NCBI GenBank assembly: GCA_013331625.1
Contig: DUGC01000046.1
Coordinates: 10,881-16,718 of the forward strand
Length of the DNA stretch: 5,838 bases
Reading direction: 5' to 3'
Source of the DNA: Candidatus Iainarchaeum sp.
Lineage (GTDB): Archaea; Iainarchaeota; Iainarchaeia; Iainarchaeales; Iainarchaeaceae
Shown: in pieces, positions 1 to 5,305 of the stretch
Position numbering within the stretch: position 1 is the first letter of the stretch
Layout: each line of letters begins with the position of its first letter
The notes under the pieces: generated by a model
Database searches by the model: none
Seen by the model: only the letters and a program-made list of their open reading frames with translations
What the model was told of the DNA's origin: nothing
Position numbers and translations under genes: made by a program

Positions 1-8
1 AAAAAAGA
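1..8 (-). terminator. Possible T-rich terminator after the MetRS-beta-like gene
   Basis: Read leftward, the DNA about 30 nt past the stop codon of the tRNA-binding protein ends in a run of six T residues at the window edge. Archaeal transcription commonly stops at oligo-T tracts without a hairpin, so this could end the three-gene leftward transcript. The window edge truncates the tract, so its full length is unknown. Confidence 0.35.
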
Positions 9-38
9 CGAAATGGTTAACCTATAAGTAATCCAGAT

Positions 39-524
39 TCACATCACTTTGGCGCCCGCTGGCACATCTTTTGCCGGGTGCAGCAGGACGCAATCGCTCC
101 CGATGTCAATTGCAAGTATCATCCCCTGGCTCTCAAGGCCGCGCATCTTGCGGTATTCAAGGTTTGCAATGACCGGAATCTGCTTTCCGATCAATTCCTC
201 GGGCCTGTGCGTGAGGGCGATCCCTGCAAGGATCTGCCGCCTCTCATTTCCCAAATCAATGTCGAGCTTCAATAATTTGTCGGAGTTGGGAGCCTTTTCT
301 GCGTTGATTATCCTTCCTATCCTGATCTGCATTTTGGAAAAATATTCATAGCTGATTTTGTCAGTCTGCTGGGGTGAGCCCTGTGGCCCCTGGGCATTTT
401 GGGCCAATGTGATTTGTCCGTTTTGTTTTTTTGCTGCAATGGCATTTTGCACTTCTTCATTTTTTTCGCCATGTGCGGTTGCGCTTTCACTTTGCACCGC
501 TTTCTTTTGCTGTTTCGCTTCCAC
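39..524 (-). CDS. MetRS beta-subunit-like stand-alone tRNA-binding (OB-fold) protein
   Basis: The protein has up to 161 residues. Residues 1-55 are low-complexity, rich in Q, A, K, N, S and G, and look disordered. Residues about 59-161 form a tRNA-binding OB-fold domain of the kind found at the C-terminus of methionyl-tRNA synthetase, in Arc1p/EMAPII and in Trbp111. Seen directly: the opening MQIRIGRI (65-72), APNSDKLLKLDIDLG (78-92) and the signature MRGLESQGMILA (127-138). Known for the family: the domain binds tRNA non-specifically and, as a separate MetRS beta subunit, raises aminoacylation efficiency. The start is uncertain. The first usable codon is GTG at 524, just after an in-frame stop at 531-533, and it lies 38 nt inside the upstream gene. 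In-frame GTG codons at residues 10 and 25 and TTG at residue 40 are alternatives that leave the domain intact. It is last in the leftward cluster. Annotation as methionine--tRNA ligase subunit beta is likely, but it could be another tRNA-binding chaperone. Confidence 0.85.
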   Translation of the reverse strand: MEAKQQKKAVQSESATAHGEKNEEVQNAIAAKKQNGQITLAQNAQGPQGSPQQTDKISYEYFSKMQIRIGRIINAEKAPNSDKLLKLDIDLGNERRQILAGIALTHRPEELIGKQIPVIANLEYRKMRGLESQGMILAIDIGSDCVLLHPAKDVPAGAKVM

Positions 525-894
525 TCCCGATCACTTCCGTTTCGATTTTTTCGTCCTTGAGCCTTTTGAGAAGGTCCTTGAAATACTGGTTGTCCTGCGC
601 TTTGAGGCAGACCTTGTCGGTTTTGCGCAAAAGCGCGATGTTGACAATCTTGTTCATGGTATCTCCCCATTCCAATATATCCTCGCACGGCTTCCTTTTC
701 TTCCCGACGGCTTTTTTCACTTCCTCCATAATGTGGCGCGCCTTTTGTATGAATGAGGTGGTGAACCCGAATTTTTCCTTCGGGCTTGCATCTACAATGA
801 GGAGCAGTATGACTTCCTTTGCGCCGGCCACTGCCTTGTCAATGAACGCTTCGTCGTTCTCGGTTTCAGAAAGTATTGGTATGAGTATTTTCAT
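487..894 (-). CDS. Universal stress protein-like small protein
   Basis: This is a 135-residue protein with the outline of an alpha/beta nucleotide-binding (UspA-like) fold. There is a first strand MKILIPIL at the N-terminus, a helix at about 15-25, a second strand ending in Asp (EVILLLIVD, 27-35), a long basic helix at about 47-66, EDILEWGD (71-78) before a helix, then a strand with KVCLKAQ (94-100) and a terminal helix and strand (105-123). The order and the WGD and LLIVD motifs resemble UspA-family proteins. The G-x2-G-x9-G-S/T loop of ATP-binding members is not visible, so it probably belongs to the non-ATP-binding type or is divergent. The ATG at 894 is 11 nt past the stop of the upstream gene, with a weak purine-rich GGGT about 8 nt before it. 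Its 3' end overlaps the next gene by up to 38 nt, which suggests co-translation. No specific function can be given. Confidence 0.7.
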   Translation of the reverse strand: MKILIPILSETENDEAFIDKAVAGAKEVILLLIVDASPKEKFGFTTSFIQKARHIMEEVKKAVGKKRKPCEDILEWGDTMNKIVNIALLRKTDKVCLKAQDNQYFKDLLKRLKDEKIETEVIGSGSETAKESGAK

Positions 895-905
895 GCTATT
901 TACCC

Positions 906-1655
906 TTATCCTATGTACTGGTATAAGTCCTTTTTCTTTTCTATTACCTGCCCTTCCTCTTTCAAAAACTCATTTGCGATCCTTACAACAGTCGGGGTGA
1001 GGCCTGTTTTTTGCGATAACTGCAGCAGCGGGGCGGCCTTGAGCTGCTTTATCTCTGAAAGGACCTTAAATTGGGCGCTCTCCAAAAGGGCGTTATTGAT
1101 GATGAAAAATTCGCCGCTAAATGCACGTGTGCCCTTTATCTCGCCCGCTTTTATCCTCTCGCGCAGCTCATCACTGAGCGCTTTTGCGCGCATCTCGTTT
1201 TTCACGACCAAAAACCCGTCCTTTTCAAGTGAAAATTCCTCAATGGGCTTTTCCGTATTGTCGAACTTCTGGCCCGGGTCGGCCCGGCTTTTTTTTGGGA
1301 TGATATAGAGCGCTTTCCTGAAATGCTCGCTTGACTTGAATTTTATGACGGCCCCTTTTTCAAGCATTTCCTTAAACTTTGCCTTTTCTGCTTCACTGAG
1401 CTTTTTCTCAAACCAGCCCTCCATCAGGTCACGGTTCGGCAGTTTCTTGAGAAGTTCCAGTATTTTCTGCTCGGCGCCGTCAAATGCAGCAGGCGGTTTT
1501 TGCACTGCCTGAGCGGCCCCTTCCACCATCACCCATATGCCGTCCCGCGCTTTTGAGAGCTCATACTCCTTTTCAGGCTGCAGCCCTGCAGCCATGGCTT
1601 CTTCAGGGGCGAAAACAAGTGAAAATGAGCCGTTTTTCTTCGTAATTTTTACCAT
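906..1655 (-). CDS. Uncharacterised protein, AbrB-like N-terminus and winged-helix-like C-terminus; possible DNA-binding regulator
   Basis: The protein has 249 residues and I do not recognise the family with certainty. Residues 1-45 (starting MVKITKKNGSFSLVFAPEEA) look like a SpoVT/AbrB-type swapped-hairpin: a short basic strand, a strand ending in a proline and small helix (APEEAMAAGL), then two strands (EYELSKA, GIWVMVE). A proline/alanine linker follows (46-60). Residues 62-118 are helical and charged, with EQKILELLKKL and a helix-rich LSEAEKAKFKEMLEKGAVIKFK ending in an aromatic strand. Residues 138-190 form a mixed segment containing FLVVKN. Residues 195-248 (from FKVLSEIKQLKAAPL) resemble a winged helix: a helix, a turn at QKTGLTPTVVRIANEFLKEEG, then VIEKKKDLYQYI as a wing. 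The ATG at 1655 is preferred over one at 1706, because the extra 17 residues are proline-rich and the best TATA-like box lies within them. It leads the leftward cluster. A regulatory role is inferred from domain appearance only. Confidence 0.8.
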   Translation of the reverse strand: MVKITKKNGSFSLVFAPEEAMAAGLQPEKEYELSKARDGIWVMVEGAAQAVQKPPAAFDGAEQKILELLKKLPNRDLMEGWFEKKLSEAEKAKFKEMLEKGAVIKFKSSEHFRKALYIIPKKSRADPGQKFDNTEKPIEEFSLEKDGFLVVKNEMRAKALSDELRERIKAGEIKGTRAFSGEFFIINNALLESAQFKVLSEIKQLKAAPLLQLSQKTGLTPTVVRIANEFLKEEGQVIEKKKDLYQYIG

Positions 1656-1665
1656 TTTTCCACAT

Positions 1666-1686
1666 AAAGGTGGAGGTGGAAAGGTG
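1666..1686. repeat. Short direct repeat AAAGGTG, 14-bp period, in the divergent promoter region
   Basis: AAAGGTG occurs at 1666-1672 and again at 1680-1686, flanking a GGTGGA doublet (1669-1680). The block sits between the leftward TATA-like box and the ATG at 1655, over the predicted transcription start. That position would suit a repressor operator. The repeat is short and could be chance. Confidence 0.35.
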
Positions 1687-1694
1687 TTAAAAAG
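1687..1694 (-). promoter_or_regulatory. Predicted archaeal TATA box for the leftward cluster
   Basis: Read leftward, the sequence is CTTTTTAA preceded by CCCAAT, a plausible TFB-recognition element. The box centre is about 35 nt before the ATG at 1655. With the usual 25-27 nt from TATA centre to start site, transcription would begin about 8-10 nt upstream of the ATG, giving a very short leader. This supports the ATG at 1655. It is a prediction from spacing and composition only. Confidence 0.45.
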
Positions 1695-1727
1695 ATTGGG
1701 AAACAAGCCCGTTAAATGCGTAAAACA

Positions 1728-1735
1728 TTAAATAA
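1728..1735 (+). promoter_or_regulatory. Predicted archaeal TATA box for fen1
   Basis: TTAAATAA is preceded by the purine-rich CGTAAAAC, which fits a BRE plus TATA arrangement. The box is centred about 35 nt before the fen1 ATG, so the transcript should have a leader of about 9 nt or less. There is no strong Shine-Dalgarno motif before the ATG, which agrees with near-leaderless initiation. A similar AT-rich stretch at 1711-1718 (GTTAAATG) is too far upstream to fit as well. Confidence 0.5.
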
Positions 1736-1766
1736 GGGTTTTCATCACAATATGCTCGTGGTTTAG

Positions 1767-2807
1767 ATGGGCACAGCGATTGGCGAGATAGTTCCAAGGC
1801 AGCACATCTCACTTGATGCGCTAAATGGCAAGACAGTGGGGTTTGACTCTTACAATATAATCTACCAGTTCCTCTCAAGCATCCGCGGCGAGGACGGCAC
1901 ACCCCTCAAGGACTCGCACGGGAACGTTACATCCCACCTTGCAGGCCTGTTCTATCGCACAATAAGCCTTTATGAAAAGGGCTTGCGGCCGGTTTTCGTC
2001 TTTGACGGCACCCCTAGCGCTCTCAAGTGCAGGACACTGCAAAAGCGCCATGAAATCCGAACTGAGGCAATTGCTAGGCATGCAGAGGCGGTTGCTGCGG
2101 GGAAAATGGATGACGCAAGGAAATACGGGTCGCGTGCCCTGCGGCTTGATGCAAAAATGATCGGGGATGCAAAGGAGCTAATCTCGCTCCTCGGCTTTGC
2201 GGCAATAACCGCGCCCGGGGAGGGCGAGGCGCAGCTTTGCCATATGGTGAAGGCAGGAGCGCTCGATGGCTGCATAAGCCAGGATTATGACTGCCTGCTG
2301 TTTGGAACGCCCGTGCTCTACCGCAACATCGGGATCAGCGGAAAGCGCAAAGTTCCGGGAAAAAACATTTACGCCGATGTCGAGCCGGAAAAAGTGATTC
2401 TTGAAAAAGTTCTTGCGGAAAACGGCATCTCGCGCCAAAAGCTCATCTGGCTCGGTATCCTGATCGGCACTGATTTCAATGAAAAATTCCCCAAAATCGG
2501 CGTGAAGGGCGCGCTCAAGCTTGTGAAGGCCCACGATTCGTTTGAGGATATCATTTCGCAGACAAAGCATGCTCCTGATTTTGACTTCCGCGAAATTGAG
2601 AACCTGTTCCTGCAGCCGCAGGTGACTGACGATTATACAATAAGCTTTGGCGCCCCCCAGCGTGAAAAGCTGGTGGATTTCCTTTGCAGCAGGCATGATT
2701 TTTCATTTGACCGCGTACAGAAGTCGCTTGATCGGCTCGAGCAAAGGTTTAAAGAGAAGTCAAGACAATCAACATTGGGTGCCTGGACGCCAAAAGGGCA
2801 GGAGTGA
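1767..2807 (+). CDS. fen: Flap endonuclease 1 (FEN1, XPG/Rad2 family)
   Basis: This structure-specific nuclease removes 5' flaps during Okazaki-fragment maturation and long-patch base-excision repair, usually docked on the PCNA clamp. The 346-residue protein is full length for archaeal FEN1. The N-domain runs from about 1-100 (GEIVP at 6-10; DGTPLKDS and TSHLAGLFYRT follow), and the I-domain from about 115-255. All seven acidic metal ligands are visible at the usual archaeal positions: D27, D80, E152 and E154 (APGEGEAQ), D173 and D175 (SQDYD), and D236 (GTDFN). SGKRKVPGKN (191-200) is a typical archaeal block. The C-terminus carries a PIP-box-like QSTLGAWT (334-341), in which the final aromatic is Thr. 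The glycine of the usual GIG hairpin is Lys at 243. The ATG at 1767 directly follows an in-frame TAG, which fixes the start. It is divergent from the leftward cluster and is followed 28 nt later by an alcohol dehydrogenase gene, probably cotranscribed. Confidence 0.97.
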   Translation: MGTAIGEIVPRQHISLDALNGKTVGFDSYNIIYQFLSSIRGEDGTPLKDSHGNVTSHLAGLFYRTISLYEKGLRPVFVFDGTPSALKCRTLQKRHEIRTEAIARHAEAVAAGKMDDARKYGSRALRLDAKMIGDAKELISLLGFAAITAPGEGEAQLCHMVKAGALDGCISQDYDCLLFGTPVLYRNIGISGKRKVPGKNIYADVEPEKVILEKVLAENGISRQKLIWLGILIGTDFNEKFPKIGVKGALKLVKAHDSFEDIISQTKHAPDFDFREIENLFLQPQVTDDYTISFGAPQREKLVDFLCSRHDFSFDRVQKSLDRLEQRFKEKSRQSTLGAWTPKGQE

Positions 2808-2823
2808 GGGGGGGCAAAATGCA

Positions 2824-2829
2824 GGTGGG
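2824..2829 (+). promoter_or_regulatory. Shine-Dalgarno-like site setting the dehydrogenase start
   Basis: GGTGGG ends six nucleotides before the ATG at 2836 and can pair with the CCUCC-rich end of archaeal 16S rRNA. It marks the internal ATG as the start, although the frame stays open further upstream into fen1. Confidence 0.55.
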
Positions 2830-2835
2830 AATTCC

Positions 2836-3933
2836 ATGAAAGCAAAATACTTTCTTCCGACAAAGGTAATTTTTGGGGAAAAATCGTTCCAGCAACTCTT
2901 CGGGGAGCTGAAGGATGCGAATGTGGCAAAGCCGCTTGTTGTCTGCGGAAAGCACTTCACTTCCTCATTCAAGTTCAGCTCGCTTGAGGAAAACCTCCCC
3001 GTTTTCGAGTCTTTCACCGATGTCGAATCAAACCCTTCCACGCAAACGGTTGACCGCGCAGCGCAGGTGCTAAATGAGAAGGGCTGTGATGCAGTGATAG
3101 GGATCGGCGGCGGCAGCGTAATGGATGCGGCAAAAGTGGTTGCAGCAATGAAAAATTCGGGAAAAAAGAGCGAGGATTTCTACAGGCGAATCTCCGTTAA
3201 GGAGAAGGTCCCGTTCTTTGCGCTTCCGACAACTTCAGGTTCCGGCAGCGAAGTCACGAAGTATTCAGTGCTCACATTGCCTGACGGATCGAAAAAGACT
3301 TTGCGCTCTGATAAGTTCTACGCAAAAGTTGCAATTATCGACCCGGAACTCACATATACCGTCCCTAGGGAAACCACGGCAGCATCCGGCATTGATGCGT
3401 TCTGCCAGGCAGTTGAAGCTTACTGGTCAAGGAACGCCATGCCGGAAACTGACAAGTTTGCGCAGGAAGCTATCCGTCTTGCATACCACAATTTATTCAA
3501 GGTTGTAAATGACCCCGACAAGGCGGCGCGCTACAACCTCTCGCTTGCATCACTTCGCGCAGGGCAGGCGTTCAGCAATACGGGGACTACGGCATGCCAC
3601 AGCACCTCATATGCGTTCACGAAATATTATGGCCTCGTGCACGGGTTTGCGGTCGCAATCACGCTTCCCTGGTTTTTTGAATTTTATTCTTTGAAATCAG
3701 GGGAAAAATGCATGGAAATCAGCAACATCCTGGGCGCGAAAACAATCAGGCAGGGCAGGGAAAAGCTCACCGAACTCCTCAGGTCAATAGGCGCTCCCAC
3801 AGGGCTTGAGGAGATCGGGTGCCCGCGGAGTGACTTTCCCAAACTGGTTGAAATGTGCCTTGTGAACAGGCCCGCAAACCCGAGAAAGCACACGGCAAAA
3901 GACATTGAACGGATGCTGAATGAACTTTACTGA
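2836..3933 (+). CDS. Iron-containing (group III) alcohol dehydrogenase
   Basis: The 365-residue protein is close to the usual length for this family, whose members interconvert alcohols and aldehydes with NAD(P)(H) and a divalent metal. The N-terminal nucleotide-binding domain shows GIGGGSVMDAAK (89-100) and PTTSGSGSE (131-139). The all-helical C-terminal domain carries the metal site: D187 in SGIDAF, H255 in TACHS and H269 in LVHG. The fourth position, normally His four residues after the Asp, is Gln191, and the His found at 259 in FucO is Tyr. Gly38 occupies the place of FucO Asp39, which sets NAD preference there, so NADP use is inferred. The C-terminal NPRKHTAKDIE resembles the phosphonoacetaldehyde reductase-like branch more than FucO or glycerol-1-phosphate dehydrogenase. 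The substrate cannot be named. The ATG at 2836 is chosen for its ribosome site and because family homology begins there. It probably shares a transcript with fen1. Confidence 0.92.
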   Translation: MKAKYFLPTKVIFGEKSFQQLFGELKDANVAKPLVVCGKHFTSSFKFSSLEENLPVFESFTDVESNPSTQTVDRAAQVLNEKGCDAVIGIGGGSVMDAAKVVAAMKNSGKKSEDFYRRISVKEKVPFFALPTTSGSGSEVTKYSVLTLPDGSKKTLRSDKFYAKVAIIDPELTYTVPRETTAASGIDAFCQAVEAYWSRNAMPETDKFAQEAIRLAYHNLFKVVNDPDKAARYNLSLASLRAGQAFSNTGTTACHSTSYAFTKYYGLVHGFAVAITLPWFFEFYSLKSGEKCMEISNILGAKTIRQGREKLTELLRSIGAPTGLEEIGCPRSDFPKLVEMCLVNRPANPRKHTAKDIERMLNELY

Positions 3934-3970
3934 AAATTTATCCAAGGCCATCGGTGAGCTGCTCTGTTGT

Positions 3971-3976
3971 AAAAAA
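3971..3976 (-). terminator. Possible T-rich terminator after folC
   Basis: Read leftward, six T residues lie about 17-22 nt past the folC stop codon, inside the 59-bp convergent gap. This suits hairpin-independent archaeal termination. No clear stem-loop is seen in the gap. Confidence 0.4.
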
Positions 3977-3992
3977 TGCTGTTGAATGGAGT

Positions 3993-5282
3993 TTAGTGAA
4001 AATTAACCCTGCCATTAACATTACTTGTTGATTTCTTTTTCCCAATAGCCCTATACGCATCCCCTAAAAGGTAGATTGAGCCGCAAACAAGCACCAGACC
4101 ATCCTTCCCCGCGCGGCTTTGGGCCTGCGCAAGGGCTTTTTCCACAGGAATGAAAATATCCCCTTTCCCGATAATCCCGAGAATTTCCTCAGGGTCTGCT
4201 GCCCTTGCACTATCGAATTTTGTGAGTATCAGCTCATCCGCCTCTCCAAGCAGCCCCTTTGCCGCTGCAATATCCTTGTCCCTCATCGCGCCAAAAACCG
4301 CGATCAATTTCTTATACTTGAAAAGCAGCAGCGATCCGCGCAGGGTTTCCCAGCCCTGCGGGTTGTGCGCCGCATCAAAAACAAGCAGTGGGTTCTTTTT
4401 CACAACATCGAGCCTTCCAGCCCAAAATGATCTCAAAATCCCGTTTCTTATGCTGCTATCACTCACATCAATGCCTTTTTCACGCAGAGCGATGCACGCC
4501 GCAGCTGCAACTGCCGCATTTTCGCACTGGTATGCCCCGATCATTTTCATTTTGATGCCCCTGAGCCCCTGAGGGAGGATTAAATTGAATTCATTTCCCT
4601 TATCCGTAGAAGAGACAACTTCCCAGTGGCAAACAACCATTTTCGCGTTTTTCCTGAGTGCCTCCTGCGAGATGGCTTCCATTCCCGCATTGCTTTTTGC
4701 GACCACAACAACTGAGCCCTGCTTTATTATTCCAGCCTTTTCAAAGGCAATCTGTCCGATGGTTTCCCCCAGATACTCCGTGTGCTCGAGCGAAATTGAA
4801 GTGATGGCGCAAACCTTTGGCGAGAGGACATTCGTCGCATCGAGCCTTCCGCCAAGGCCGGTCTCGGCGACAAGAATTTCTATCCTTTCATCAATTGCGT
4901 GCCGGTATGCCATCGCCGTTAGCACTTCAAATTGGCTTGGCTGCAAATTGTTTTTTTCAATTATTTGGCGGAAAAAGCCAGTAAGCTGTGCAAATTTTTT
5001 TTGTGAAATATCCCCGCCATTCACTTTTATGCGCTCCGTCGGCTCTAGCAGGTGCGGGGATGTGTAGAGCATTGTCCTATGCCCCTGCTCGCGCAAAATG
5101 CTTTCAAGAAAAGCGCATGTGCTCCCTTTTCCGTTGCTCCCTGCAATGTGCACTGCATTGATTTTTTGCGGATCAATCCCTGCAAGCTCGCATAGTTTTA
5201 AGATATTCGAGAGGTCAAAGCCGCTCATCTTCACCCCTAGTGCATCGAGCCACTTTTTGGATTGATGGTAACCCATCTGCAT
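3993..5282 (-). CDS. folC: FolC-type Mur ligase: folylpolyglutamate synthase / dihydrofolate synthase
   Basis: This ATP-dependent ligase adds glutamate to dihydropteroate and/or to reduced folates, which yields dihydrofolate or retains polyglutamylated cofactors in the cytoplasm. The 429 residues match the family length. Motifs in order: ATP-binding P-loop AGSNGKGS (47-54), omega-loop TSPHLLEPTERI (74-85), AETGLGGRLDATN (139-151), SLEHTEYLG (164-172) with the metal-ligand His167, EKAGIIK (181-187) with the probable carbamylated Lys182, then GAYQCENAA (249-257), WAGRLDVV (287-294), DAAHNPQG (303-310) and FGAMRDKD (330-337). Tyr251 replaces the His usual before Gln in the GxHQxxNA motif. A basic, Asn-rich tail (415-429) is probably disordered. 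The ATG at 5282 is used, with a second in-frame ATG two codons later as an alternative; neither has a clear ribosome site. It lies 23 nt downstream of a transporter gene on the same strand. Whether it has both activities cannot be read from the sequence. Confidence 0.93.
   Translation of the reverse strand: MQMGYHQSKKWLDALGVKMSGFDLSNILKLCELAGIDPQKINAVHIAGSNGKGSTCAFLESILREQGHRTMLYTSPHLLEPTERIKVNGGDISQKKFAQLTGFFRQIIEKNNLQPSQFEVLTAMAYRHAIDERIEILVAETGLGGRLDATNVLSPKVCAITSISLEHTEYLGETIGQIAFEKAGIIKQGSVVVVAKSNAGMEAISQEALRKNAKMVVCHWEVVSSTDKGNEFNLILPQGLRGIKMKMIGAYQCENAAVAAAACIALREKGIDVSDSSIRNGILRSFWAGRLDVVKKNPLLVFDAAHNPQGWETLRGSLLLFKYKKLIAVFGAMRDKDIAAAKGLLGEADELILTKFDSARAADPEEILGIIGKGDIFIPVEKALAQAQSRAGKDGLVLVCGSIYLLGDAYRAIGKKKSTSNVNGRVNFH
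4031..4043 (+). terminator. Weak candidate T-rich terminator for the fen1-dehydrogenase transcript
   Basis: A pyrimidine-rich ATTTCTTTTTCCC lies about 100 nt past the dehydrogenase stop, inside the 3' end of folC. The intergenic gap has no T run on this strand, so this is the nearest candidate. The call is weak. Confidence 0.2.
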
Positions 5283-5305
5283 AACAAAAAGTTGCCTGCA
5301 GGATT

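Noticed and set aside
317..688. Leftward 123-residue frame spanning the USP-like and tRNA-binding genes
   Set aside because: It is a third-frame shadow of two supported genes. Its Arg/Lys/Gln-rich product has no recognisable domain.
431..1000. Long rightward open frame opposite the USP-like and tRNA-binding genes
   Set aside because: Its product is Ser/Phe/Leu-rich low-quality sequence antisense to two recognisable proteins, with no ribosome site or family resemblance.
1656..1706. Earlier ATG at 1706 for the putative DNA-binding protein
   Set aside because: The added 17 residues are proline-rich and unlike a domain, and the best leftward TATA-like box falls inside them.
2178..2696. Leftward 172-residue frame inside fen1
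   Set aside because: It lies opposite the conserved FEN1 catalytic core and has no recognisable domain.
2647..2835. Upstream extension of the dehydrogenase frame overlapping the end of fen1, giving a 428-residue product
   Set aside because: Family similarity begins at the ATG at 2836, which has a GGTGGG ribosome site. The extra 63 residues are the fen1 coding sequence read in another frame and resemble nothing.
3934..3992. Possible small RNA or hairpin terminator in the convergent gap
   Set aside because: I could find no convincing stem-loop. Only a leftward T run is supported.
4585..5067. Rightward 160-residue frame inside folC
   Set aside because: It is antisense to conserved FolC motifs, and its composition is typical of an antisense shadow.
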